Source: Rhodobiaceae bacterium (GTDB taxonomy: Bacteria > Pseudomonadota > Alphaproteobacteria > RS24). From it: a stretch of 50,637 nucleotides of DNA. The translations under genes were made by a program, and so were the position numbers. The notes under the pieces were generated by a model. It worked only from the letters and a program-made list of their open reading frames with translations, did no database searches and had not been told where the DNA came from. The stretch covers positions 1 to 50,637 of the forward strand of contig JABHDF010000028.1 in assembly GCA_018673175.1 (NCBI GenBank), read 5' to 3'. This document shows, one piece after another, positions 9,824 through 19,069 of the stretch. Position 1 is the stretch's first letter. Every line of letters starts with the position of its first letter.

Positions 9824-10222
9824 ATGAGCGAAGATAAAGAAATGCCCGTAATTGACACCTCCGCGCCGCAAAGCGCCAGCGAGGAGCCTGTGCCAATAGA
9901 GGCGCTATCGCCCGAAATGGCGGCGCTGACGGATAATGTCATTGGGGCGCTGAAAAGTGTCTATGACCCAGAAATTCCGGTCGATGTGTATGAGCTCGGG
10001 TTGATTTACCGCGTTGATATTTCCGACGATCGCGACATCACCATTGATATGACGCTTACGGCTCCGGGGTGCCCGGTGGCCGAACATATGCCGCGCTGGG
10101 TAGAAGACGCCGTGCGTTCGGTGGACGGGGTCGGCGATGTTGTGGTAGAGATGACATTCGAGCCGCCTTGGGATCCAAGCCGCATGTCGGATGAAGCCCG
10201 CGTCGCGTTGAATATGTTTTAA
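9824..10222 (+). CDS. sufT: SufT-type (DUF59/MIP18 family) Fe-S maturation protein
   Basis: A 132-residue MIP18/DUF59 protein thought to help in the maturation or transfer of Fe-S clusters. A variable, acidic N-terminus of about 35 residues precedes the domain. The family blocks are YDPEIPVDVYELGLIYRVD, DMTLTAPGCPVAE with the conserved Cys, and VEMTFEPPWDPSRMSDEAR. The PGCP motif and the FEPPWDPSRMS ending fit the SufT/PaaD group. I use the ATG at 9824; a GTG one codon earlier is also possible. It lies 8 bases after sufS and 35 bases before the SufA-like gene, in the usual alphaproteobacterial order. Confidence 0.9.
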   Translation: MSEDKEMPVIDTSAPQSASEEPVPIEALSPEMAALTDNVIGALKSVYDPEIPVDVYELGLIYRVDISDDRDITIDMTLTAPGCPVAEHMPRWVEDAVRSVDGVGDVVVEMTFEPPWDPSRMSDEARVALNMF

Positions 10223-10257
10223 GTGATTTTGCCTTTTAATTCGAACAGAAGAGACCG

Positions 10258-10632
10258 ATGAGCCAAGTTTTTGAAATGCCGAAAGCGATTACGCTAACCG
10301 AACGCGCCGCAACGCGCGTGAAGGATATTATGGCGCGCGCCGAAACGGCCCAAATTGGCATTCGAGTGGGCGTGAAAAACGCTGGCTGCGCAGGCATGGA
10401 ATACACGATGGAATATGCCGAAGAAAAGGGCGCCCTCGACGAAGTCGTTGTCGACCAAGGCGTGACCGTTCTCATCGACCCAAAGGCAATTTTGTTTTTG
10501 CTCGGCACACAGATGGATTACGAAGAGGGCAAAATGTCTGCCGGTTTCGTGTTCAACAATCCAAACCAAACGGATGCCTGCGGTTGCGGCGAGAGTGTTA
10601 CGATTGTGCCAGCCAAGCGGTCTGTCTCTTAA
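10258..10632 (+). CDS. sufA: A-type Fe-S carrier protein (SufA/IscA/HesB family)
   Basis: A 124-residue A-type carrier that receives clusters from the SufBCD scaffold and passes them to target enzymes. Three conserved cysteines are present: Cys44 in KNAGCAGMEY, and Cys108 and Cys110 in the CGCGES tail. The HesB-fold core SAGFVFNNPNQT precedes the tail. The C-terminus runs on past CGCGES by a dozen residues. It is the last recognisable Suf gene of the operon, 35 bases after sufT and 28 bases before tesB. Whether it acts as SufA or ErpA in the cell cannot be settled from sequence, so the symbol rests on context. Confidence 0.9.
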   Translation: MSQVFEMPKAITLTERAATRVKDIMARAETAQIGIRVGVKNAGCAGMEYTMEYAEEKGALDEVVVDQGVTVLIDPKAILFLLGTQMDYEEGKMSAGFVFNNPNQTDACGCGESVTIVPAKRSVS

Positions 10633-10660
10633 GTAAGACACGATAAAACTAGGAAAAAAT

Positions 10661-11518
10661 ATGGACCAGTCCTTAGAGATGATTTTGGAGCTGCTGAAAC
10701 TTGAGCAGCTAGAAAAGAACCTATTTCGCGGCCAAAGCCCGAACGAGAAACGCCAACGCGTGTTCGGGGGTCAAGTGTTGGGCCAAGCCCTGATGTCGGC
10801 CTGCTATACGGTAGACGATATGTTCTGCCATAGTTTTCACAGCTATTTTCTACGCCCAGGCGACCCAGAAACGCCGATTATTTATGAAGTCGATACCGCT
10901 CGCGATGGCCGCAGTTTTGCCTCGCGGCGCATCGTAGCCATTCAGCACGGCAAGCAGATTTTCAATATGTCGGCGAGTTTCCAGCGCAAAGAAGAAGGGC
11001 GCGAGCATCAAATGCAAATGCCCTATGCGCCCGATCCAGAGACGCTGAAAAGCGAACATGAAATGCGCGCCGAGAATGCCGATAAAATTCCCGAGGCTTT
11101 TCGCGAAAGCTGGCTGCGTCGTCGCCCGTTTGAAATTCGCCCTGTCAGTCCAAAAGATATGTTCAATCCAGAGCCAGCCGAGCCGCGCAATATTGTTTGG
11201 GTGAAAGTCGACCCTGGCATGCCGAAAGATTTTGCGACCAACCAAGCGATGCTTGCCTATATATCCGATACCTCTTTGCTCGACACCTGCATGCGGCCGC
11301 ATGCTTTGAGCTATATCAATCCGAAATTACAATCGGCCAGTCTCGACCACGCCATGTGGTTTTACCACGAGTTTGAAGCCAATGACTGGCTGCTTTATGT
11401 GCAAGAAAGCCCAGCCTCGGCAGGCGGGCGCGGCATGAACTTCGGTCATTTCTTTACCCGTGACGGCAAGCTAATTGCCACGGCCGCGCAAGAAGGCCTT
11501 ATTCGGGTTCGCGATTAA
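10661..11518 (+). CDS. tesB: Acyl-CoA thioesterase II
   Basis: Cytoplasmic double-hotdog thioesterase hydrolysing medium- and long-chain acyl-CoA to free acid and CoA. The 285-residue length is standard. The first hotdog has [15 protein letters not shown] and [11 protein letters not shown]. The second has [36 protein letters not shown] and the end block [13 protein letters not shown], which supply the Asp, Ser/Thr and Gln of the active site. It is 28 bases behind the SufA-like gene on the same strand and is probably read through from the suf operon, although its role is unrelated. Its stop overlaps the convergent mutB stop by 4 bases. Confidence 0.94.
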   Translation: MDQSLEMILELLKLEQLEKNLFRGQSPNEKRQRVFGGQVLGQALMSACYTVDDMFCHSFHSYFLRPGDPETPIIYEVDTARDGRSFASRRIVAIQHGKQIFNMSASFQRKEEGREHQMQMPYAPDPETLKSEHEMRAENADKIPEAFRESWLRRRPFEIRPVSPKDMFNPEPAEPRNIVWVKVDPGMPKDFATNQAMLAYISDTSLLDTCMRPHALSYINPKLQSASLDHAMWFYHEFEANDWLLYVQESPASAGGRGMNFGHFFTRDGKLIATAAQEGLIRVRD

Positions 11519-13722
11519 GCGGTTTCATTGTGGCCTAGATGGGCGGTCAGCGTCGAAATCATCTCGGCCGCCGCATCGGGTATCACGGTACCGGGCGGGA
11601 AAATAGCCTTGGCGCCTGCATCTCTTAGCGCATCGAAATCTTGCGGCGGAATAACCCCACCCACGGTCACCATCATATCGCTATGACCCAGAGCGGCCAA
11701 AGCATCGCGTAATTCAGGCACCAACGTTAAGTGGCCAGCAGCGAGCGAGCTTACGCCGACAATTTGCGCACCGGCCGCAATGGCATCTTTGGCGGCTTCT
11801 TCTGGCGTTTGAAACAAGGCACCTGCGACGACTTTAAAGCCCAAATCAGCCAAAGCCGTGGCAACCACTTTTTGCCCGCGGTCATGGCCGTCTTGGCCCA
11901 TTTTCGCAAGATAGATAGACGGCGCTTGGCCTTCGCGTTCGCTAAAGCGGGCAACCATATCGCGGACTTTTAAAATGCTCGGGTCGGTATCGCCGAAGTC
12001 TTTGCCATAGACATCTGAGATGACTTGCGGCTTGGCTTCATGGCGGTTGTAGACCACTTCGAGAGCCAATGAAATTTCCCCCACGGTGGCTTTGGCTCGC
12101 GCCGCATTGACCGCTAAGCTCAGCAGATTGTTTTCCATGCTGCTGGCCTGTGCGTCTTGTGCGCTGGCCGTAAGCGCGGCGAGCGCGGCTTGCACAGCCG
12201 CCTCATCGCGCGAGGCTTTTAGCTCTTTCAAACGCTCGATTTGGGCGGTGCGAACCGCTGAGTTATCGACTTTTAAAACATCGACCGGATCTTCGTTTTC
12301 TAGGCGGAATTTATTCACGCCAACCACCGTTTGGCGACCGCTATCAATGCGCGCTTGTGTGCGCGCAGCGGCTTCTTCGATGCGCATTTTGGGAATGCCT
12401 TGCTCGATGGCCGCTGCCATGCCGCCCAGTTTTTCAACTTCTTGAATATGGCCAAGCGCTTTGGCCGCCAAGTCATGGGTCAGTTTTTCGACAAAATAGC
12501 TGCCGCCCCAAGGGTCGATGACTTTGGTGGTATTGCTTTCCATTTGCAGCATCAGCTGCGTATTGCGCGCAATACGAGCCGAGAAGTCGGTCGGCAAGGC
12601 CAGCGCCTCATCAAAACTATTGGTATGCAAAGACTGCGTATGGCCTTGGGTGGAGGCCATGGCTTCGATGCAGGTGCGCACGGAATTATTGTAAATATCC
12701 TGCGCCGTCAGGCTCCAACCCGAGGTTTGGCTATGCGTGCGCAAAGCCAGAGACTTCGGGTTCTTGGCGCCAAGCCCTTGCATCAATTGCGCCCAAAGCA
12801 AACGTGCGGCGCGCATTTTGGCAATCTCCATAAAGAAATCCATGCCAATCGCCCAGAAGAACGACAAGCGCGGGGCAAAGGCATCAATGTCCAAACCCGT
12901 CTCCATGCCTGCGCGCGCATATTCCACGCCATCGGCCAGCGTGTAGGCCAGCTCTAGGTCGGCGGTCGCGCCGGCTTCTTGAATGTGATAGCCGGAGATG
13001 GAGATGGAGTTAAACTTCGGCATATTTTGCGACGTATAGGCAAAAATATCCGAAATGATACGCATGCTTTGCTTGGGCGGATAAATATAGGTATTGCGAA
13101 CCATGAACTCTTTCAAAATATCGTTCTGAATGGTTCCAGCCAGCTTATCGGGGCTGACGCCTTGCTCTTCGGCGGCCACAATATACAGCGCCATGATAGG
13201 CAAAACTGCGCCATTCATGGTCATGGAAACCGACATGGTGTCGAGGGGAATGCCATCGAAAAGCGTGCGCATATCGAGAATGCTATCAATGGCTACGCCG
13301 GCCATGCCGACATCGCCAGCCACGCGCGGGTGGTCGCTGTCATAGCCACGGTGGGTAGCTAAATCAAACGCCACCGATAGGCCTTTTTGGCCAGCCTTCA
13401 AATTGCGGCGATAAAAAGCATTGGATTTCTCGGCCGTCGAGAAGCCAGCATATTGGCGCACGGTCCAAGGTTTATTGACATACATGGTCGCGTAAGGTCC
13501 GCGAATGTAGGGCGCAATGCCTGGGAAGCTATTCAGATAGGGCAGGGCGTCTCTATCGTGAGCGGTATAAAGCGCTTTGATATCAATGCCTTCGGGCGTT
13601 TTGCGTCCGCTTGCGCCACTACGATTGGTTTGCGCGTCTTTAGCCGCCGATTGCCATTTTGACATATCGTCTTGGGCGGTAAGCGACAGGGGGTGTTTTG
13701 AAAAATCAGGTAATTGGCTCAT
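11515..13722 (-). CDS. mutB: Methylmalonyl-CoA mutase, large (catalytic) subunit
   Basis: Adenosylcobalamin enzyme interconverting methylmalonyl-CoA and succinyl-CoA, the last step in propionyl-CoA use. The 735-residue product has the substrate-binding TIM barrel ([40 protein letters not shown]) and a C-terminal B12-binding domain. The base-off signature [11 protein letters not shown] includes the axial ligand His613, followed by [10 protein letters not shown] and [17 protein letters not shown]. It is the downstream gene of a mutA-mutB pair separated by 12 bases, so the two subunits of the heterodimer are co-expressed. No meaB or epimerase gene is visible nearby. Confidence 0.97.
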   Translation of the reverse strand: MSQLPDFSKHPLSLTAQDDMSKWQSAAKDAQTNRSGASGRKTPEGIDIKALYTAHDRDALPYLNSFPGIAPYIRGPYATMYVNKPWTVRQYAGFSTAEKSNAFYRRNLKAGQKGLSVAFDLATHRGYDSDHPRVAGDVGMAGVAIDSILDMRTLFDGIPLDTMSVSMTMNGAVLPIMALYIVAAEEQGVSPDKLAGTIQNDILKEFMVRNTYIYPPKQSMRIISDIFAYTSQNMPKFNSISISGYHIQEAGATADLELAYTLADGVEYARAGMETGLDIDAFAPRLSFFWAIGMDFFMEIAKMRAARLLWAQLMQGLGAKNPKSLALRTHSQTSGWSLTAQDIYNNSVRTCIEAMASTQGHTQSLHTNSFDEALALPTDFSARIARNTQLMLQMESNTTKVIDPWGGSYFVEKLTHDLAAKALGHIQEVEKLGGMAAAIEQGIPKMRIEEAAARTQARIDSGRQTVVGVNKFRLENEDPVDVLKVDNSAVRTAQIERLKELKASRDEAAVQAALAALTASAQDAQASSMENNLLSLAVNAARAKATVGEISLALEVVYNRHEAKPQVISDVYGKDFGDTDPSILKVRDMVARFSEREGQAPSIYLAKMGQDGHDRGQKVVATALADLGFKVVAGALFQTPEEAAKDAIAAGAQIVGVSSLAAGHLTLVPELRDALAALGHSDMMVTVGGVIPPQDFDALRDAGAKAIFPPGTVIPDAAAEMISTLTAHLGHNETA

Positions 13723-13734
13723 TTTATGTCTCCC

Positions 13735-15492
13735 CTATAGACCTAGTTTCATGTGAATATTTGCAAGATAGCTAAACGCCTTGCAGCCTGCGAAGCAGTA
13801 ATCATCGACCTCTGGAAGGTCGCGCGGGTTTCCCGCCAAGGCCAAATGCACCACGCCAGCCCCTTTTAAGGCGGCCGCTAAGGCGGATGCGTGGGTTTCA
13901 TAATCGGCATCCGAACCGCACAGGACGGCAATCTTGGCATTGGACTTTTTAAACGCTTCGGCAATCGCGTCGAAGTCTGTGCCACCGTCGCCAGCTACCG
14001 CGTGGAGGCCACCGGCAGCATAGAGATTGGTGGCGAAGTTGGCGCGCGGCGTATAGCTCGCCATGTCGCCGACACAGGCCAAGAAAACCTTCGGTTTGCT
14101 TTTCTGGGCCGCCTTTCGCAAAGCTTCAAATTGGTGCGACAGACGATATTGGTCAGACGCGGAGGTTTCCAGCGGCGCTTCGTCTAGGTTTGGAAATTCG
14201 CTGACCCCCACCATGGCATGGGTGCGGGTATCGATGGCGGCATCGAAGGCCGCGCGCTGGTGGCGTATCGCATCGCCAATGCTGTCTTCGGCGAGGGCCG
14301 CACAAAGCCCGCCCGTAGCTTCGATGTCTTGGAAAACCTGCCAAGCCGATGTCGCCAAATCATGGGTTAATTGCTCGACATAAAAACTTCCGCCCGCGGC
14401 ATCGGTGACTTGGCCGATATGGCTTTCTTCTTGCAAAATAACTTGCGTATTGCGGGCAATGCGCCGCGTAAGCGTGCTGTCGTTGGCGCTGGTGGCGGTG
14501 CAAGGCGCCACGCACATAACATCGACGCCAGCAATGCCAGCGCCCATAGTGGCGGCGGTGGCGCGCAAAATATTGACCCAAGGGTCGACATCGGCAAAGG
14601 CGCGCAGGCTGCTTTCGGCATGAATTTGGGGCGGCGTATCTGGCGCGCCCACGGCTTCGGCAATATTGGCAAACAGCAATCGCGCGGCGCGAATTTTCGC
14701 CAGGGTCGCAAAAAAATCGACATCGGCCGCCACCGTTAAGGTGATTTTCGATAAGGCTTCCCCAGGCGAGACCCCTACGGTTTCCAGCTCGCGCATATAG
14801 TCGGTCAGCCCCGCGAGCATCCAGCCCAATTCTTGGGGTACACTGGCGCCATGCGCGTGATAGGCGGCACCAGAACTGGTCATCCAGCGAAGGCCAGGGC
14901 GCGAGGTCGACAGATTTGGCAAAGCCGCATAGTCGAGGGCGTCTATCTCGCCGTGCTCTAGGCTGGCGGCCAAGGGGTCGAGGTTGAGATAGCCCACGGT
15001 CTCGGGCGCTGCGTCTTGTTGGTCATAATAATCCAGCACGGGCTGCACGGCGGCCATGCCATGCGCGTGCGGCACCAAACAAAGCGGCGCCAAATCTAGG
15101 CGCACGCCCTTGAGCAGAGTTTTCACAGTGCCAGCCTCGGGCGCGCCTTGGCTGAAGTCGAGCCAAAGCGCTGTGACGCCGCCCTGGAGATCGGTCAAAA
15201 GGGCCGCATTATCAACGCCTTTGCGGCCGATAACGGCACGTTGGGCAATATGCCAAGGCAGATAGGTGTTATTGACCGCTTGGGGGCCGCGCGTGAAGGG
15301 CGCAAAACCTGGCATGCCAGAAGTTTCGCTGGGGGCATTGGCATTTGTGTAAAGCGGTTGGCGCGTGAAGCCAGCTAGGTCTTGCGACACCAAACTTTCG
15401 GCCGCTTTGCCGCGCAGGGCGGTCTCGACAGCTGCTAGCCAATCGTCTTGCGACGGGCTTCCAAAATTGGATCCAAGTTTCAAGTCAGTCAT
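13735..15492 (-). CDS. mutA: Methylmalonyl-CoA mutase, small subunit
   Basis: Non-catalytic partner of the large subunit in heterodimeric methylmalonyl-CoA mutases. The 585-residue product has a diverged TIM barrel (FTRQPLYTNANAP, GFAPFTRGPQAVNNTYLPWH) and the conserved block RIARNTQVILQEESHIGQVT. The C-terminal Rossmann-like domain FLACVGDMASYTPRANFATN lacks the DxHxxG cobalamin signature, exactly as expected for MutA. The ATG at 15490-15492 has an AGGAA ribosome site. It starts only 18 bases after the lptG stop, so the mutase may be transcribed from the lptF-lptG promoter; no terminator lies between them. Confidence 0.94.
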   Translation of the reverse strand: MTDLKLGSNFGSPSQDDWLAAVETALRGKAAESLVSQDLAGFTRQPLYTNANAPSETSGMPGFAPFTRGPQAVNNTYLPWHIAQRAVIGRKGVDNAALLTDLQGGVTALWLDFSQGAPEAGTVKTLLKGVRLDLAPLCLVPHAHGMAAVQPVLDYYDQQDAAPETVGYLNLDPLAASLEHGEIDALDYAALPNLSTSRPGLRWMTSSGAAYHAHGASVPQELGWMLAGLTDYMRELETVGVSPGEALSKITLTVAADVDFFATLAKIRAARLLFANIAEAVGAPDTPPQIHAESSLRAFADVDPWVNILRATAATMGAGIAGVDVMCVAPCTATSANDSTLTRRIARNTQVILQEESHIGQVTDAAGGSFYVEQLTHDLATSAWQVFQDIEATGGLCAALAEDSIGDAIRHQRAAFDAAIDTRTHAMVGVSEFPNLDEAPLETSASDQYRLSHQFEALRKAAQKSKPKVFLACVGDMASYTPRANFATNLYAAGGLHAVAGDGGTDFDAIAEAFKKSNAKIAVLCGSDADYETHASALAAALKGAGVVHLALAGNPRDLPEVDDYCFAGCKAFSYLANIHMKLGL

Positions 15493-15510
15493 AAAAATTC
15501 CTAAATTTGT

Positions 15511-16593
15511 CTAGCCGTCTTCAGTGGTTAGTAGATAGCTCACCGATAGTAACAAGGCAATAAGCGCGGGCGTCCAGCTGGCCATTATGGAAGGCAGAAT
15601 GTTCAGCTCTCCCATCAGGCCAATGAAGTCATTGAATAGAAAAACTAAAAATCCGCATAAAACTGAAAAGCCCAAAGTCTGCGAAGTCGAGAAAGTTCGA
15701 CCCGTCGGCAAAGAGAAACAAGCGGCCACCATCACCATCGACAATAATAAAATGGGCAAAGCCAAAAGCGATTGGAAGCGGGCTTCATGGCGCGACACAT
15801 CCATGCCGGTTGCGCGCGCTTGTGCAATATAGCCGGGCAGTTTCCACAGGCCGATTGTTTGGGGCGGCTTAAAACTATTCTCGATGCTGGCTAACGTCAG
15901 TTGTGTGGGCAAAATGAATTGCTCTTGGGTTTGGGGCAAGTCAGCACCGGTGAATATTTTGACATCTTGCAACACAAATATACCGCTGCCCAAGTGCGCC
16001 GAGCGGGCTTCTAGGTGACGCGAGAAGCGCCCCGATTCATCGAGTAAAGTCACTTCAATATTTTGCAGATGCGCGGCGTTTTCCGGGTCGAGTTTTTCGG
16101 CGCGTATAATGTAATTGCTTTGGTCGTTTTGTTCGCGAAACCAAATGCCGCCCGTGGAGAAACTAAGTTTCGCTCGAATGCCAGTAATCTCGGCCTGTTT
16201 GGCGGCGAAACTGGCCATGCTGCGCGCGCCAATCGGCTCTAAAATGGCGACGATGAGACTGGCGATGAGAAAGGTAAACACAAGCAGCGGCTTCAGGAAT
16301 TGCCAAACCGATAGGCCAGCGGCGCGAATGACCGCAAGCTCTTGGTCTTGCGACAGCCGCAGCAAGCAAAACACCGTGCCGAACAAAAAGATGAAGGGGA
16401 GGAAGTCTAGCAAGATGAGCGGCAATCGCTGCAAGGTAAACCCAAGAGCCGCTCCGGTGCCGAGGTCGAACCGATTGGAAAAGCGCAGCATTTCTAGGAA
16501 GTCGCCTAAAATGGCTACCGCGCCAAACCCTGCCAGCACAATAAACAACCAAATGGCGAACCGGCTGATGAGATATTTGTTTAGCGCTTTCAT
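15511..16593 (-). CDS. lptG: LPS export system permease LptG
   Basis: Inner-membrane permease half that with LptF and the LptB ATPase pulls lipopolysaccharide out of the membrane toward the periplasmic bridge. I place the start at the ATG 16591-16593, which overlaps the lptF stop by 4 bases and gives 360 residues beginning MKALNKYLISRFAIWLF. Three N-terminal membrane segments (about 10-35, 55-80, 95-120) and three C-terminal ones (about 265-350) flank a periplasmic beta-jellyroll. Conserved family features are FLEMLRFSNR and LPILLLSMVMVAACFSLP. The assignment of LptG rather than LptF follows from gene order and similarity of pattern. Confidence 0.9.
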   Translation of the reverse strand: MKALNKYLISRFAIWLFIVLAGFGAVAILGDFLEMLRFSNRFDLGTGAALGFTLQRLPLILLDFLPFIFLFGTVFCLLRLSQDQELAVIRAAGLSVWQFLKPLLVFTFLIASLIVAILEPIGARSMASFAAKQAEITGIRAKLSFSTGGIWFREQNDQSNYIIRAEKLDPENAAHLQNIEVTLLDESGRFSRHLEARSAHLGSGIFVLQDVKIFTGADLPQTQEQFILPTQLTLASIENSFKPPQTIGLWKLPGYIAQARATGMDVSRHEARFQSLLALPILLLSMVMVAACFSLPTGRTFSTSQTLGFSVLCGFLVFLFNDFIGLMGELNILPSIMASWTPALIALLLSVSYLLTTEDG

Positions 16594-17717
16594 GCGGCGC
16601 CTCTTAGTCGTTTGAGCGGGTTCCAAGTGGATAAAATCGTCGGATTGGTTTGCACCATAATGATGCCGCAAAGGGCGCTGAAAAAGCCAAATGGCCAGAT
16701 GAAAACCAAGCCGGCTTGGTCGCGTTCCACCGCCATAGAGGACATGGCGATCACGCCAATTTGAAAGATAATCGCCAGCGTGACGGCCATTAAAATACGC
16801 CGCCCATAGCCATGCCGATTAAGCCCACCTGCGGTTACCACGGCAAAGCTAATCAGGGTGAAGATAAAAGGCGCGGCTAAATTTGCGATGAGCTCAAGCC
16901 CGCGCGCTTGCATTCTGGCGATGCGCGGCGGATGGGTAATGCCATAGGCGCTAGGGTTTAGCAATTGGTGGATCATCATTTGGTTTCGGTTCAAATCATG
17001 GCGCGCTTTTATCGCGGTATTGGTGGTGCTCAACGGCACAAGATAGCGCGAGAAATGCACCAAAGAACGCTGTCCCGCCGCATTGGTTATTTGCTGGGTG
17101 CCGTGTTGCAAGACGAAATAACTTTGGCTTGGCGTGGTGACAATGTCGCCTTTTTGGGCGGTATAGAGCGTCGGCTGTTTCGAGGCCGATGCGTCGTAAA
17201 TCATAATGTCGCGCCAGTTGCCGTCCTCGCCGCGCCCGCTGGTATAAATGGTTAAGTTTTTCGCCACATCCTTGAAAGCGCCAGCTTGCAAATCGCCCAA
17301 AGCTAATTTGGTGCCGGTGCTTTCGGTTTGGGTTTTCAAACTTTTCATGGCGATCGGGGACACATAAAAAGCCAGGGCGCCTTGCGCCAGCATGGTTAAG
17401 CCCGCGAGCACGGCGATGGGCCGCAAAATGCGCAACGGGCTGAGCCCAGCCGCGGTAAGCGCAAAATATTCATATTCTTGCAGCAGCCGCACCATTTGCG
17501 ACAAAACGGTAATCAGCAAAGCGGGCCCCAAAGTAAAAGTAATCACCCGCGGCAAAATCAGCAGGCTAATGCCCAAAGTGGTCAGCGGCGAGGCGCCGGC
17601 ACTGAGAGTTTTATCGAATAGATCCAGCGCTTGCACCAGCCATATAACCACGGCCAACACAAGGGTCAGCGCCAATTGGCCTTTGAGCAAACGAATGAAT
17701 AAGTAACGATCGAGCAT
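16590..17717 (-). CDS. lptF: LPS export system permease LptF
   Basis: YjgP/YjgQ-family inner-membrane permease that pairs with LptG. The ATG at 17715-17717 gives a 375-residue product beginning MLDRYLFIRLLKGQLALTLV, the usual N-terminus; in-frame codons further upstream would add a non-homologous polar stretch. Six membrane segments flank a periplasmic domain of about 150 residues. Conserved features are LPRVITFTLGPALLITVL, LLQEYEYFALTAAGLSPLRI and, near the C-terminus, LNRHGYGRRILMAV. The end overlaps the lptG start by 4 bases. It is divergent from the acyl-CoA dehydrogenase gene at 17847. Confidence 0.92.
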   Translation of the reverse strand: MLDRYLFIRLLKGQLALTLVLAVVIWLVQALDLFDKTLSAGASPLTTLGISLLILPRVITFTLGPALLITVLSQMVRLLQEYEYFALTAAGLSPLRILRPIAVLAGLTMLAQGALAFYVSPIAMKSLKTQTESTGTKLALGDLQAGAFKDVAKNLTIYTSGRGEDGNWRDIMIYDASASKQPTLYTAQKGDIVTTPSQSYFVLQHGTQQITNAAGQRSLVHFSRYLVPLSTTNTAIKARHDLNRNQMMIHQLLNPSAYGITHPPRIARMQARGLELIANLAAPFIFTLISFAVVTAGGLNRHGYGRRILMAVTLAIIFQIGVIAMSSMAVERDQAGLVFIWPFGFFSALCGIIMVQTNPTILSTWNPLKRLRGAA

Positions 17718-17846
17718 GGACAAACATACCAGTGCTTTGGCTTCTCGCCTATAGGCAATACGTGCCCAAATAAGCCCAGCTTTGCGTTGCGCACCGAGCA
17801 AGCTTTGCTTAAGCTCTGGCCAAAGTACAATCCTCAGGAGAGTGTT

Positions 17847-19058
17847 ATGGATCTGAATTTAACGCAAGAATATGTCGATTTTCGTGCCGAAGTGGCAAGC
17901 TTTTTGCAAGCGCATAAAGACGTTGCCCCCAATCGCAACGATCGCTCCGTACGCAGTGAAAAGCGTTTGGCTTGGCAGCAAATATTGTTGGCGCATGGCT
18001 ATGCAGCCCGCACCCACCCGAAAGAATATGGCGGCTATGGCGCCGAACAGGACGCTTTGAAGTCTCGTATTATCGCCGAGGAATTCTCCCGCGCAAAAAT
18101 GCCAGGTGGCATGTCTGGACAAGGCATTAATATGCTGGTGCCGACTTTGTTGGAGCTCGGCACGCAAGAGCAAAAAGACGCCTATATAAAGCCGACATTG
18201 GACGGCACGATGGTTTGGTGCCAAGGCTATTCGGAACCGGGTGCAGGCTCGGATTTGGCGGCGGTCAAAACCTCGGCTGTGGTCGACGGCGATGACTTTA
18301 TTATCAATGGGCAAAAAATCTGGACCAGTACGGCGCAATATGCCGACATGATGTTCTGCCTCGTGCGCACCGAGCCCGATGCCAAAAAACACCAAGGCAT
18401 TAGCTATATTTTGCTGGATATGAAAACTCCTGGCATTGAAGTGCGCCCGCTGATGACGATGACGGGCCATGCTGAGTTCAATGAAGTGTTTTTCACCGAT
18501 GTGCGTGTGCCGACCCATTCCATGGTGGGCAATCGCGGCGAAGGGTGGATGGTGGCCAATGCGACGCTGACCCATGAACGCGGCATGTTGGGAGACCCCG
18601 ATGCGGCGCTTTCGCGGCTAAACGCGATTGCCGATATTATGAAACAAGAGCAGCTTCATGGCACCTCCCTTATGGACAATGACGTCTACCGTGACCGTCT
18701 GATGCAATTGCAGGGCGAAGCCTATGCGATGAAAATGAACGGTATGCGGCTGACGACTTTGTCGAGCCAGAAAAAATCTTCGGGTATGGCGGGGCTTTTG
18801 GTCAAATTGCAGGGCTGCGAGCTGAACCACCAAATGGCTGAACTGGCGATTGATGTGATGGGTGAATATGGCATGCTGTATGAAAAAAGCCCGTTCATTC
18901 GCGACCGCGGCATGTGGCAAACCCACTATATGTTCGACCTCGGTTTGATTATCGGTGGCGGCTCGGCGCAAATTCAGAAAAATATTATCAGCGAGCGGGG
19001 CCTCGGTATGCCGCGCGAACCCAAGCCGGCCAAACCCGCCGCGCAAGCAACTAATTAG
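17847..19058 (+). CDS. Acyl-CoA dehydrogenase, catalytic partner of an adjacent pair
   Basis: FAD enzyme introducing the alpha-beta double bond into an acyl-CoA. The ATG at 17847 follows CAGGAG and gives 403 residues beginning MDLNLTQEYVDFRAEV. The FAD/substrate block is WCQGYSEPGAGSDLAAVKTS, then IINGQKIWTSTAQYAD. The likely catalytic Glu is Glu244 in LTHERGM, at the helix-G position used by isovaleryl-CoA-type enzymes. The C-terminus GGGSAQIQKNIISERGLG is typical of the family. The pattern resembles large subunits of two-gene dehydrogenases (PimC-like), and the next gene 11 bases downstream is a second, smaller dehydrogenase. The substrate is unknown. Confidence 0.9.
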   Translation: MDLNLTQEYVDFRAEVASFLQAHKDVAPNRNDRSVRSEKRLAWQQILLAHGYAARTHPKEYGGYGAEQDALKSRIIAEEFSRAKMPGGMSGQGINMLVPTLLELGTQEQKDAYIKPTLDGTMVWCQGYSEPGAGSDLAAVKTSAVVDGDDFIINGQKIWTSTAQYADMMFCLVRTEPDAKKHQGISYILLDMKTPGIEVRPLMTMTGHAEFNEVFFTDVRVPTHSMVGNRGEGWMVANATLTHERGMLGDPDAALSRLNAIADIMKQEQLHGTSLMDNDVYRDRLMQLQGEAYAMKMNGMRLTTLSSQKKSSGMAGLLVKLQGCELNHQMAELAIDVMGEYGMLYEKSPFIRDRGMWQTHYMFDLGLIIGGGSAQIQKNIISERGLGMPREPKPAKPAAQATN

Positions 19059-19069
19059 GAGTTAGAGAC

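Noticed and set aside
17805-17831. Promoter TTGCTT/TACAAT before the first acyl-CoA dehydrogenase
   Set aside because: The spacer is 15 bases, and the predicted start would fall on the ribosome-binding site; too weak to call.
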